A DNA stretch of 64,000 bases from Glycomyces luteolus. Lineage in GTDB: Bacteria; Actinomycetota; Actinomycetes; Mycobacteriales; Micromonosporaceae. Below the pieces are notes generated by a model that searched no databases, had not been told where the DNA came from, and saw only the letters and a program-made list of their open reading frames with translations. Of this stretch, positions 15,944 to 25,536 are shown one piece after another (position 1 is the stretch's first letter; each line of letters starts with the position of its first letter). The stretch lies in assembly GCF_027622875.1 (NCBI RefSeq), contig NZ_JAPZVP010000004.1:233210-297209 (forward strand), read 5' to 3'. A program made the position numbers and the translations under genes.

Positions 15944-18847
15944 ATGGCCACTCCCGACCCCGACGAGATCTGGCGACTGCTCAACGAGGCCCGCTTCGAG
16001 GAGGCCAGTGAGGCGAAGGTCGCGGCCCTCGAACGAGCGGTCGAGGCCGCCGATGCCGTCGGCGACCCCGAGCTCCAGAACTACGCCCTCAACGGCCTGG
16101 TCGACGCCTACGAGTTCTCGCGCGACTCCACCCGCCTGCTGGTCCCCTTCGCGCGGCTCCTGCGCAACTTCGACTCCCAGCCCGCGCACTTCGACGCCTA
16201 CCTGACGCGCTCCCTGTACTGGACGTTCAAGTGGATCGTCGACACGATGATCGAGCAGCCCGACGTGCCGCTGGAATCCATCGAGCACTGGCTCGAGGAG
16301 ATGCGCCGCCGCTACGGCGAGGCCGGCTACTCCATGCACGCCCCGGCCGCCTACGAGATGCAGCTCGCCTACCACGTGGGCGACTACGACCGGGTCGCCG
16401 CCGCGATCGAGGCCCTCGGCGAAGCCGAGGAGGACGAGATGTCCGACTGCACCGCCTGCCAGTACACCTCCTTGGCCACCATCGTGTTCTACGCCGAAGA
16501 GGACTCCGCCGACGCCGCCATGGAGATGCTCGAACCGGTCCTCTCCGGCGAGCAGACCTGCGCCCACGAACCCCACTACGGGCTCGCGCTCTCCCTCCTG
16601 CCCCTGGTCGAACTCGGCCGCATCGACGAGGCCCGCGGCAACCACCTGCGCGGCTACCAGATGTGCAAGGGCAAGGAGGACATGGTCGCCATGATCGCCC
16701 TCCACGTCGAGTTCTGCGTCCTCACCGGCAACGAGCACCGCGCCGTCGAGATCCTCGCCGACCACGCCCGCTTCTACGACCTCGACCTCGGCGTGCGCGA
16801 CCGCCAGCGCCTCATGGAGGTCACCGTCCTCACCTGCCGCCGCCTCACCGCGCTCGGCTTCGCCGACACCGCGATGCCCGGCCCCGGAGGCACCGAATGG
16901 ACGGCGGCGCGCCTGCACGACTGGGCCGAGGCCGAGCGGACCGCGATCTGCGCCCGCTTCGACGCCCGCAACGGCAACGACCACCACTCCCGGATGTCCG
17001 CCTGCGTCGTCGAATCCACGCCCTACGACAAGCCGGTCCACCTGGGCCTCAAAGAACCCAAGCCCCACCGGCCGGTCGAGGCGCCCGCCCCCGGGCAGGT
17101 CCAGGGCCCCGACCTCGACGCCGCGATCGACGCCGCGTACGCCGCCTACGACGCCTGCTCGCCCGACACCTGGAAGGCCTGGCTGCGCGTCGGCGCCCTC
17201 GCCGACGCGCTCGGCATCGAGCTCATCGCCGAGCACCGCGCCGAGATCGCCCACGCCCGGTCCGCCCAGTCCGACGACCCCGCGGCCGTGGTCGAGGGGC
17301 TCACCCGCGCCATCGAGCTCTTCGGGGCGGCGGGCCAGCCCGGCCGCGCCCTCGTCGCCGAGTCCTTCCTCCTCATCCACCGCTCCGAGGCCGAGCCCGA
17401 GGCCGTCCGCGACGGCGCCGAACGCATCACCGCGACCGCCCGCGTCCTCAAAGCCGAGCAGCGCATCGACGACCGCAGCTTCCACACCAGCCAGGTCCTC
17501 GCCATGCGCGCCGAATACCTCGCCTCCACCGCCAGACCGAACGCGCTCCCCGCCGACCTCGACGAGCGCGCCCGCGCCCTCGAGGCCGAACTCGCGGCCT
17601 GGACCGGGCAGCGCTACGCGCTCATCCGCCGCTGCGACCTCCTCGACCTCCGCGCCCGCCTCGCAACCGACCCGGCCGCGAAGACCGCGCTCCTCACCGC
17701 CCAGATCGACCTCGCCCGCGAAGCCGACGCCGGATGGGCCGTCGCCCGCGCCAGCGCCGACCTCGCCGACCAGGTCGGCCTCACCGGCGACTTCGAAGCG
17801 GCCCTTGCCATCTGCCGCGAAGGCCTCGCCGCCCTCGGCGACGAGCCCTCGCACACCGTGGCCGCGAAGCTCCACCTCCAGGCCGCCGAGTTCACCATGC
17901 GCGCCGCCGACCACGCCGCCACGTACGAGCACGCGCTGGCCGCCTCGATCCACTGCGACGCCGCCGGCATGACCGTCCCGGCCGCCGTCGCCCGCCACCT
18001 CATGGGCGTGGCCCTCGTCGAGCTCGACCGCCGCGCCGAGGCCGTGCCGCTGCTCGAAGCCGCCCTCGAAGACCTCCCCGACCAGGAGCTGTGGCGGGTT
18101 TGCAACGTGCGGTTCAACCTCGCCGAGTCCTACGACCGGCAGGGCGACACCCGCCAGGGCGTCGAGCACGGCCTCGCGGCCCTCGCCCTCATGGAGTCCG
18201 CCGAGGAGGACTACCTCGTCAACCTGTACGCCGACACCCTGTTCCTCACCGGCGAGCTCCTCGAGAAGCTCGGCGAGCACGACCACGCCCTCGAGGTCTA
18301 CTCCCGCGCGATCGAGGCCGCCGACACCGTCGGCGACCTCGCCTCCTGGACCCGCGTCAGCCGCGCGCGCGCCTGGCTCCTGCGCACGATCATGGGCGAC
18401 AGCGCCTTCGGCGAGGGCCTCCAGACGATGGCGCAGATCGCCGCGCGCCTCCACGCCGTGCGCGCCGACGCCGCGTCACCGGACACGCTCCGCGAGGCCG
18501 CCCGCTTCGAACTCGGCGAGACCTACCGCCAGCACGCCCAGCTGACCTTCCAGTTCCTGGAGAGCCAGGCCGGGGAGCAGGGCCTGCACCGGGACGAGGC
18601 GGAGCCGGTGCTCGACCTCCAGCGCCGCGCTCTGGCCGTGTTCCGGGAGGGCCCGCTGCTGCTCGAACGGGCGAGCCTGACCGCGCACCAGACGATGTGG
18701 CTGCTCGCGGAGCTCGGCGACACGCAGGGCGCGATCACAGTGGGGGAGGACGCCCTGACCTGGCTCACCGCGCCGGAGGCCGCCGAGGCCAGGGAGGGCT
18801 TCGAGCAGCACCTCGCGGACTTGCGCGAAGGCGCGACCGAGGCTTGA
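15944..18847 (+). CDS. Large tetratricopeptide-repeat protein
   Basis: 967 residues, almost wholly helical and Ala/Glu/Leu-rich. Repeated 34-36-residue helix pairs are seen throughout, for example RRAEAVPLLEAALEDLPDQELWRVCNVRFNLAESYDRQGD and EVYSRAIEAADTVGDL near the C-terminus, and EEASEAKVAALERAVEAADAVGDPEL at the N-terminus. No signal peptide or membrane segment, so cytoplasmic. TPR proteins hold protein partners; the obvious candidate is the HSP90-like protein encoded just upstream in the same operon. Good AAGGA ribosome site at 15934. Confidence 0.85.
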   Translation: MATPDPDEIWRLLNEARFEEASEAKVAALERAVEAADAVGDPELQNYALNGLVDAYEFSRDSTRLLVPFARLLRNFDSQPAHFDAYLTRSLYWTFKWIVDTMIEQPDVPLESIEHWLEEMRRRYGEAGYSMHAPAAYEMQLAYHVGDYDRVAAAIEALGEAEEDEMSDCTACQYTSLATIVFYAEEDSADAAMEMLEPVLSGEQTCAHEPHYGLALSLLPLVELGRIDEARGNHLRGYQMCKGKEDMVAMIALHVEFCVLTGNEHRAVEILADHARFYDLDLGVRDRQRLMEVTVLTCRRLTALGFADTAMPGPGGTEWTAARLHDWAEAERTAICARFDARNGNDHHSRMSACVVESTPYDKPVHLGLKEPKPHRPVEAPAPGQVQGPDLDAAIDAAYAAYDACSPDTWKAWLRVGALADALGIELIAEHRAEIAHARSAQSDDPAAVVEGLTRAIELFGAAGQPGRALVAESFLLIHRSEAEPEAVRDGAERITATARVLKAEQRIDDRSFHTSQVLAMRAEYLASTARPNALPADLDERARALEAELAAWTGQRYALIRRCDLLDLRARLATDPAAKTALLTAQIDLAREADAGWAVARASADLADQVGLTGDFEAALAICREGLAALGDEPSHTVAAKLHLQAAEFTMRAADHAATYEHALAASIHCDAAGMTVPAAVARHLMGVALVELDRRAEAVPLLEAALEDLPDQELWRVCNVRFNLAESYDRQGDTRQGVEHGLAALALMESAEEDYLVNLYADTLFLTGELLEKLGEHDHALEVYSRAIEAADTVGDLASWTRVSRARAWLLRTIMGDSAFGEGLQTMAQIAARLHAVRADAASPDTLREAARFELGETYRQHAQLTFQFLESQAGEQGLHRDEAEPVLDLQRRALAVFREGPLLLERASLTAHQTMWLLAELGDTQGAITVGEDALTWLTAPEAAEAREGFEQHLADLREGATEA

Positions 18848-18903
18848 GCGCGGCGGTGCGCTGATGTGACAGAGCCTTGAGCGCCGCGGTGTGTTGATGT
18901 GAC
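18843..18903 (+). repeat. 28-nt imperfect tandem direct repeat
   Basis: Two copies (18843-18870 and 18876-18903, period 33) of a unit beginning CTTGAGCG and ending TGATGTGAC, with three mismatches. The first copy contains the stop codon of the TPR gene. Confidence 0.7.
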
Positions 18904-19100
18904 CGGGTCAGTGGGCCGCGACGGCTGCGAGGTACGCTTGCTCACTGGCGGACCGCACCTGACGTGCGTCTCGGTCAAAGACTCAGCGTCACACTGGGCC
19001 GACCGAGTATCCGCCGCCTGGGCAATCTGCTCAGAGGATCTCAACCGAGAGCAACCATCCGCAGTCTCACCGACCGCCAGCCGGATCGAGAGGAATCATC

Positions 19101-20477
<1,377 letters not shown>

Positions 20478-20499
20478 CGGCTCGAACGCCGGTAAGCCG

Positions 20500-21378
20500 C
20501 TAGAACCTGCTGGGGCCGATCTCGATCCGATCGAGGTCGGCCCCTTCGGGTATCCACTCGGCCGTCACGTCCACGTACTGCGCCGACTCGCCCGCCGGGA
20601 ACGTCCGGGCCCCGCCCGTGTAACCGTAGTAGCCGCTGCCGGCCGGGAGCCCGCCCAGCAGCCTCCCCTCGCTGTCGCGGAACAGCACCGCGATCTGCGC
20701 GTCCGACTCCTCCGGGGTCTCGGCGCGGAAGTGCACGCGGTACCCGTCGGGGCTCACCAGCGGCTCGAGCCCTGTGAACGAGAAGGTCGGCAGCAATGCC
20801 GAGTCGAGCTGGAGCTCGTCGTCCCAGAACTCCGAGGGGTACAGCATCGTCGGATCCAGCTGCTCCAGCGTCAGGTCCTCCACGCCGTACTCGCCCGCGC
20901 CGACCGGCATCACGTACCCGAACGCCGCGGTCGAATGCGGCGGCAGCCAACCGAGGTAGATCGTGTCGAGGTTCACCGGATAGCCGCGCTCGGTCGTCGT
21001 CTGGATCGACAGCGAACCGGGGACGAGCTCGCCGTCGTGCGGATTGCGGACCACGACCGCGACGAGCACGAACTCCTCGCCCGCATCGTCGGTGACCATG
21101 CTGAAGCCCTGCTCGACGATCTCGAGCTCGACCTCCTCCTCGACGAACGCCGCCTCGTCGGAGTACTCCTCGGGCTGCACCGAAGGCAGCTCATCGACCG
21201 AGGCGACCTCCGCCTCAGTCCCCGGGCGGTGCTCGACCGCCGCCACCAGCGCCACCGCCGAGACGACGAGCGCGATCACGAACGGCATACGCGGCAGCAG
21301 CTCCGCCCGCATATGCGCATGGGTCGCCAAGTCCCGCAACGCACGAGCGAAGCGCTTGAGCCACCGTTTCGAGGGCAT
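20500..21378 (-). CDS. Membrane-anchored hypothetical protein
   Basis: 292 residues. Basic N-terminus (MPSKRWLKRFARALRD), one membrane helix at about 32-48 (FVIALVVSAVALVAAV), then an acidic extracellular linker (EEYSDEAAFVEEEVELE) and a beta-rich domain that resembles DUF4352-type immunoprotease-like ectodomains (EFVLVAVVVRNPHDGELVPGSL). No enzyme motif. ATG with AGGAACC ribosome site. Divergent from the next gene. Confidence 0.7.
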   Translation of the reverse strand: MPSKRWLKRFARALRDLATHAHMRAELLPRMPFVIALVVSAVALVAAVEHRPGTEAEVASVDELPSVQPEEYSDEAAFVEEEVELEIVEQGFSMVTDDAGEEFVLVAVVVRNPHDGELVPGSLSIQTTTERGYPVNLDTIYLGWLPPHSTAAFGYVMPVGAGEYGVEDLTLEQLDPTMLYPSEFWDDELQLDSALLPTFSFTGLEPLVSPDGYRVHFRAETPEESDAQIAVLFRDSEGRLLGGLPAGSGYYGYTGGARTFPAGESAQYVDVTAEWIPEGADLDRIEIGPSRF

Positions 21379-21444
21379 GGGGTTCCTAGCCGAGACCGCT
21401 ACACTTTCCGAAGCAACGGTATCAGTCGAGTCACAGGAGCGAGG

Positions 21445-22602
21445 GTGTCCGAATCCGCCTCCCCGCAGCGGTGGGGCGAGGAGCACATGATCGACCTGGG
21501 CGCCGTCGGCGAACCGGGCCCGGCCCCCGACCCCGCCCCCTCGCCGACCCGCCGTTTCCTGAGGATCCCCAACGCCGCCTTGGCATACGCCGCCGTCGCC
21601 ATCGCGCTGGCCGCCGCGGCGGTCACGGTCGTGAAGTGGTCCCCGCTGCACCGGCCGCCCGCCGAGTCCACTGTCGCCGACTTCCTCGAAGCGGTCCATG
21701 ACGGCGATGTGGAGGCGGCGCTCGCCCTCACCGACCAGAAGGACGCCGAAGGCGAGTTCCTGGTCCCCGAGGCGCTCGACTCGCGTTGGGAGATAACCGA
21801 GGTCGCCCAGGTCGAGCACACCGACAACGGCGACGGCAAAGCCACGGCCGAGGTGTACGCCGAGATCGAGGGTCCCGACGGCTCGCGGATCGGGCACCGG
21901 TACCAAGTGGCCGTCGACCGGGGCGAGGCGGAGATCATCGGCGCGATGGCCGAGACCGAGGCCTGGGGCTCCTTCGACCACCTCGACCTCAACGGCGTCC
22001 AGATGCCCATCGACCTGCAGGGCGGGCCGAAGTACATCATGCTCCTGCCGGGCTACTACGAGTTCTATCCCGGCATGCCGTCCACGATGGAGTTCGAGAC
22101 CGAGGGGTCGATGCTGGTGCTCGGGGACAAGTTCCTCTCACCCGCGTCCGGCGTCGTCGACAACTGGATGCCCTCGCCCTGGCTGCTGGTCTCCCAGGAG
22201 GGCGAGGACGAGGTGAACGCGGTCCTGCGGGCGTTCCTCGACGACTGCGCGGTCAATCCTTCGGCGGAAGCGTGCCCGTTCAAGTTCCCTCGCGACCCGG
22301 ACCGCGACCTCGCGCTCCTGCCCGGCGCCCAATGGGAGGTCACGGTCTATCCCGAGGTGCGCGCGGAGCGGCTCTGGTACGAGCACAGCCGGGGTTTCCG
22401 CCTGGAGTCCTCGCTGCCGGGGGAGGCGCGGGCGCAGGCGGTGATCACCGAGGACGGCGAGACGCGCACGGCGCTGGTGAGCTGCCCTGTCCTGGTGGAC
22501 GGGCTCTACGCTGCCTTCGACTTCGACGCCGGCTTCTCGATCGAAACCGGCGATGAGACCTACGAGGACAGCTGCCGCGCCGTCATCGAGGTCGACGCGT
22601 AG
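21445..22602 (+). CDS. Membrane-anchored hypothetical protein with NTF2-like and beta ectodomain
   Basis: 385 residues. Short Pro-rich cytoplasmic head, one helix (~50-70, ALAYAAVAIALAAAAVTVV), then STVADFLEAVHDGDVEAALALTDQ, an NTF2/DUF4878-like opening, and a long acidic ectodomain containing CAVNPSAEACPF and a C-terminal cysteine pair that may form disulfides. Unknown function. GTG with AGGAG ribosome site; TACACT at about 21401 is a possible -10. Confidence 0.7.
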   Translation: MSESASPQRWGEEHMIDLGAVGEPGPAPDPAPSPTRRFLRIPNAALAYAAVAIALAAAAVTVVKWSPLHRPPAESTVADFLEAVHDGDVEAALALTDQKDAEGEFLVPEALDSRWEITEVAQVEHTDNGDGKATAEVYAEIEGPDGSRIGHRYQVAVDRGEAEIIGAMAETEAWGSFDHLDLNGVQMPIDLQGGPKYIMLLPGYYEFYPGMPSTMEFETEGSMLVLGDKFLSPASGVVDNWMPSPWLLVSQEGEDEVNAVLRAFLDDCAVNPSAEACPFKFPRDPDRDLALLPGAQWEVTVYPEVRAERLWYEHSRGFRLESSLPGEARAQAVITEDGETRTALVSCPVLVDGLYAAFDFDAGFSIETGDETYEDSCRAVIEVDA

Positions 22603-22614
22603 CGGCGGAGCGGG

Positions 22615-22806
22615 TCAATCGCTGTGGATGACGCAGCCGCAGTCGATCCAGTCGTGCTCGACCTTCTCGGTGTGCGTGATGGAGTAGTTCGCACGGCTCT
22701 CCGACGCCCACAGGGCGGCGGGGCTGGCGGGCACGTCGGCGGCGGTCTCGGCGAGCGGGCTGGGCTCACCGGTCTCGGCGGGGGCGGTCTCCAATTGCTG
22801 GGCCAT
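22615..22806 (-). CDS. Small 63-residue peptide with Cys-Gly-Cys C-terminus (possible peptide precursor)
   Basis: Acidic Ala/Pro/Glu-rich first half (residues 1-36) and a Ser/Thr/His-rich second half ending WIDCGCVIHSD. This leader/core-like split and the two cysteines near the end resemble ribosomal peptide precursors, but no modifying enzyme is encoded nearby, so the assignment is open. The ATG at 22806 has a GGAG ribosome site 6 nt upstream, better than the in-frame GTG at 22887. Could equally be a small regulatory or metal-binding protein; it sits next to the Zur regulon. Confidence 0.5.
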   Translation of the reverse strand: MAQQLETAPAETGEPSPLAETAADVPASPAALWASESRANYSITHTEKVEHDWIDCGCVIHSD

Positions 22807-22887
22807 CGCTTCTCCACTCATGTGCGGCTCGCAGGCATCGCCGAGCCGCTCCTTCGTTCTTCGAGTCAAAACGCAGGAGGAGCTCAC

Positions 22888-23016
22888 ATGGTTCCGGGCT
22901 TGAGAGCAGTCTCACAACGGACTCGCAACGCCCACGATAGCGCCCCCTTGCGACAGGCGTATAACGCTTTCATTCCATGCAGTCGCAAGAGGGCGCCGAC
23001 CAGGCGCGGCATTTGA
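22888..23016 (+). CDS. Possible 42-residue small ORF with strong ribosome site
   Basis: ATG at 22888 follows CAGGAGGAG with ideal spacing. The product is basic (ends KRAPTRRGI) and has no recognisable domain. It runs against both neighbouring genes and covers the stem-loop at 22940-22996, so it may be coincidence. Confidence 0.2.
   Translation: MVPGLRAVSQRTRNAHDSAPLRQAYNAFIPCSRKRAPTRRGI
22940..22996 (-). terminator. Long stem-loop downstream of rpsN
   Basis: 15-bp stem (22940-22954 with 22982-22996, one mismatch; GCGCCC..CTTGCGAC arms) and a 27-nt AT-richer loop that contains a smaller GCGT/ACGC pairing. It lies 39 nt after the rpsN stop and most likely ends the zinc-independent ribosomal protein operon. 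Confidence 0.55.
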
Positions 23017-23034
23017 CCGATGTGTGGTGAATTA

Positions 23035-23340
23035 CTACCAGGAGGCTTTACGCAATCCGGGCAATTCACCCCGATGTGCCATCTCCCTGAGTCGGACACG
23101 CGACAGTCCGAACTTGCGGTTGAACCCGCGCGGGCGCCCGTCCACGGCGTCCCGGTTGCGCAGCCGGGTGGCCGAGGAGTCGCGGGGGAGCTTCTGGAGC
23201 TTCACCACGGCCGCCGCCCGCGCCTCGACATCGGTGTCGGGATGCGCGATGAGCCGCTTGAGCTCGGCGCGCTGCTCGCGGTGCCGCTCGACGAGGACCT
23301 CCCGCTTGCGCTGCTTGGCGATCATGCTCTTCTTGGCCAT
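23035..23340 (-). CDS. rpsN: 30S ribosomal protein S14, zinc-independent form
   Basis: 101 residues, the long S14 type without the CxxC...CxxC zinc ribbon of the 61-residue form. [20 protein letters not shown] opens it and [34 protein letters not shown] closes it, with no cysteine at all. It is made under zinc limitation in place of the zinc-binding paralogue. Last gene of the L28-L33-S14 operon controlled by the Zur box at 23819-23833. Confidence 0.95.
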   Translation of the reverse strand: MAKKSMIAKQRKREVLVERHREQRAELKRLIAHPDTDVEARAAAVVKLQKLPRDSSATRLRNRDAVDGRPRGFNRKFGLSRVRLREMAHRGELPGLRKASW

Positions 23341-23380
23341 TACCGGTCCTCCCCGTTGTGCTTCATGCTCCGGGTCGTCA

Positions 23381-23551
23381 CTAGCGTTCCTCCCGGAATT
23401 CGACGTGCCTGCGGACGACCGGGTCGTACTTCTTGAGGACCATGCGGTCCGGGTCGTTGCGGCGGTTCTTGCGGGTCACGTACGTGTAGCCGGTCCCCGC
23501 GGTCGACCGCAGCTTGACGACCGGCCGGATGTCGGTGCTCTTGCTCGCCAT
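23381..23551 (-). CDS. rpmG: 50S ribosomal protein L33, zinc-independent form
   Basis: 56 residues with the L33 core ([36 protein letters not shown]) but no cysteines; the housekeeping form has two CxxC pairs. The ATG overlaps the rpmB stop (ATGA), so it is translationally coupled. Confidence 0.95.
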   Translation of the reverse strand: MASKSTDIRPVVKLRSTAGTGYTYVTRKNRRNDPDRMVLKKYDPVVRRHVEFREER

Positions 23552-23787
23552 CAGATCTTCTTCCCTTCGGCTCGCAGCCGCGCCACGACGGACTCGATCC
23601 CGTCGCGGTCGATCACCTTGATGCCCTTGGCGGACACCCGAAGCCGCACGTGCCTGCCCTCGCTGGGCAGGTAGTAGCGCTTGTTCTGCAGGTTGACGTT
23701 CCACTTGCGCCGGGTCTTGTGCTTCGACCACGGCACGTTGTTGCCGAAGCCGGGTCCGGCGCCGGTCACCTCGCATGTTCTGGACAC
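23551..23787 (-). CDS. rpmB: 50S ribosomal protein L28, zinc-independent form
   Basis: 78 residues: [33 protein letters not shown] is the L28 signature. It has a single cysteine, so the zinc site of the C+ paralogue is missing. GTG start with a strong AGGAGGA ribosome site 7 nt upstream. First gene of the operon; its promoter lies within the Zur-box region. Confidence 0.95.
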   Translation of the reverse strand: MSRTCEVTGAGPGFGNNVPWSKHKTRRKWNVNLQNKRYYLPSEGRHVRLRVSAKGIKVIDRDGIESVVARLRAEGKKI

Positions 23788-23811
23788 GGTGGTCCTCCTC
23801 TCGCGATGGTC

Positions 23812-23833
23812 AGTATAATGACAATCGTTTTCA
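23812..23833. promoter_or_regulatory. Divergent promoter with shared Zur box
   Basis: Zur box TGACAATCGTTTTCA at 23819-23833. On the plus strand a consensus TATAAT -10 (23814-23819) abuts it; on the minus strand TATACT (23812-23817) is the likely -10 for rpmB. One bound Zur can therefore shut both directions. Confidence 0.8.
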
Positions 23834-23850
23834 AATAGATCGGAGGCCTC

Positions 23851-25122
23851 ATGAGCCAGCTCGCCCAACCCGGTTCCTCTGTGTCACCAGCCGACCTCCG
23901 GCCGGCGCTGACACTCCTGACCGGCTTCGCCCCCAAAGCGACCCGCGAGGCCGCCGACCTCCTGACCCTCGCCGACCCGGGCCTCCTCGTCGTCACCTAC
24001 GACCTCGCCGAGCTCCTCGACACCGGCACCGTCCGCCGCCTCGTGCGCGACGGGCGCGGCGTCATCGAAGACGAACGCGTGACCCTCGAACACGGCTGCA
24101 TCAGCTGCACGATCCGGGAAGACCTCCTCCCGGCCCTCGTCCGCCTCGCCCGCTCCCGGCCCGCCAACGACCTCGCCCTCCTCCTCCCGCCCTCCATGGA
24201 GCCCGAGGCCGTCACCACCGCCTGCGGCTGGTGCCACGTCGACGGCGCGCCCGTCACCGACGCCATCCGCATCGACTCCGTCGTCGCCGTCTGCGACCCC
24301 GGCAGCCTCCTCGAGACCCTCGACTCCGACCAGGACCTCGCCGACCGCCGCCTGCAGGCCGCCGACGACGACACCCGATCCGTCTCCGAAGTCGCCGCCC
24401 GCCAGATCGAATTCGCCGACACCGTCCTCCTCTGGGCCCCGGACTCCGAGCACGACAGCGCTTTCAACGGCTACGAGCGCACCCGCCTCGCCGTCCTGCT
24501 CCAGCGCCTCAACCCCTGGGCCCGCCACCTCGTCCTCGAGCTCCCGGAGCCTTCATGGCTCTCTGCCCGCATCCGCCGCAGCGGCCGCTTCGACCCCGAC
24601 GCGCCCGAACCGCACGGCCGCGGCCTCGAGGGCTACGCCGTCGGATGCCATGAGCCCGAACCCGACTGCGGCGTCGTCGCCTCCGTCTACCGCGCCCGCC
24701 GCCCCTTCCACCCCGAGCGCTTCCACCGGGCCCTCCCGACCCTCGCCGGCCGCACCCTGCGCGGCCGCGGCCACCTCTGGCTCGCCGGGCAGCCCGACAC
24801 GATCGTGGCCTGGGAGTCCAGCGGCGGCGGCGTCTCGATGGGGGACATGGGGCGCTGGCTCGCGGCCACCCCGGACGAGGAGTGGGAGGAGTCGAGCCCC
24901 GAGCGGCGCGTCAACGCCGACCTGTACTGGGACGCCGAATTCGGCGACCGCGAGATTCAACTGGCGTTCGTGGGTATTCACTTCGAAGCCGACGAGATCG
25001 CCGCGGTGCTCGACGCGTGCCTCCTCACCGACGACGAAGCCGCCGAAGGCTTCGCCGCATGGCGGGAATACCCCGACCCCTTCGAAGGTTGTTTCGATAG
25101 CAAGGAGAGGAACCAGGAATGA
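23851..25122 (+). CDS. CobW-like protein with degenerate P-loop (Mrf/Rv0106-like)
   Basis: 423 residues. CobW/COG0523 architecture: N-terminal GTPase-like domain with the metal motif [11 protein letters not shown] (residues ~83-93) and a C-terminal CobW domain (~270-400; [17 protein letters not shown]). The P-loop position reads [17 protein letters not shown] instead of GFLGAGKTT, so the Walker A lysine/threonine are lost and GTP hydrolysis is doubtful. This matches mycobacterial Rv0106/MSMEG_6065 (Mrf), encoded with the zinc-independent ribosomal proteins and needed for ribosome hibernation in low zinc. Good GGAGG ribosome site; overlaps rpmE by 4 bp. Confidence 0.88.
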   Translation: MSQLAQPGSSVSPADLRPALTLLTGFAPKATREAADLLTLADPGLLVVTYDLAELLDTGTVRRLVRDGRGVIEDERVTLEHGCISCTIREDLLPALVRLARSRPANDLALLLPPSMEPEAVTTACGWCHVDGAPVTDAIRIDSVVAVCDPGSLLETLDSDQDLADRRLQAADDDTRSVSEVAARQIEFADTVLLWAPDSEHDSAFNGYERTRLAVLLQRLNPWARHLVLELPEPSWLSARIRRSGRFDPDAPEPHGRGLEGYAVGCHEPEPDCGVVASVYRARRPFHPERFHRALPTLAGRTLRGRGHLWLAGQPDTIVAWESSGGGVSMGDMGRWLAATPDEEWEESSPERRVNADLYWDAEFGDREIQLAFVGIHFEADEIAAVLDACLLTDDEAAEGFAAWREYPDPFEGCFDSKERNQE

Positions 25123-25373
25123 AGCAAGGTATTCACCCGAAATACGACTATGTCGTCTTCCGCGACCGCGCCGCGGACTTCGCCTTCCTCACCCGGTCCA
25201 CGGTCAGTTCGGCCGAGACCGTCGAGTGGGAGGACGGCAAGACCTATCCGGTGATCGACGTCCAGATCTCCTCGGCCTCGCACCCGTTCTGGACCGGCAA
25301 GAGCCGCGTCCTGGACGACGAGGGCCGTGTCGCCAAGTTCTACAAGAAGTACGGCAAGACGCCCGCCGAGTAA
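25119..25373 (+). CDS. rpmE: 50S ribosomal protein L31 type B (zinc-independent)
   Basis: 84 residues, the longer L31B form: [32 protein letters not shown] and [11 protein letters not shown]. The cysteines of zinc-binding L31A are absent. ATG overlaps the stop of the Mrf-like gene, so both respond to the same Zur box. Confidence 0.95.
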   Translation: MKQGIHPKYDYVVFRDRAADFAFLTRSTVSSAETVEWEDGKTYPVIDVQISSASHPFWTGKSRVLDDEGRVAKFYKKYGKTPAE

Positions 25374-25390
25374 ACCGGCGAACAGGCTAA

Positions 25391-25423
25391 GGGGGACCTC
25401 CCGGCACCGGAGGTCCCCCTTTT
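25391..25423 (+). terminator. Strong intrinsic terminator after rpmE
   Basis: Perfect 11-bp stem GGGGGACCTCC / GGAGGTCCCCC, 7-nt loop, followed by TTTT. One of the few with a T tract in this window. Confidence 0.9.
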
Positions 25424-25536
25424 CGCGTCCACTCGCGTTCATCTGATTTCATGGTCCTTGCTCCGGGGGGAACCGGTTTCGACCGTGTTCGGCATTCCAT
25501 GCCCTTCTGTAACCCGATCGCTAAGGTTCCAGCCAG

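Noticed and set aside
16231..18864. Long Arg/Pro-rich plus-strand frame and opposing 840-residue minus-strand frame
   Set aside because: Both are GC-driven shadows of the TPR gene, whose frame has the right codon bias and helix pattern.
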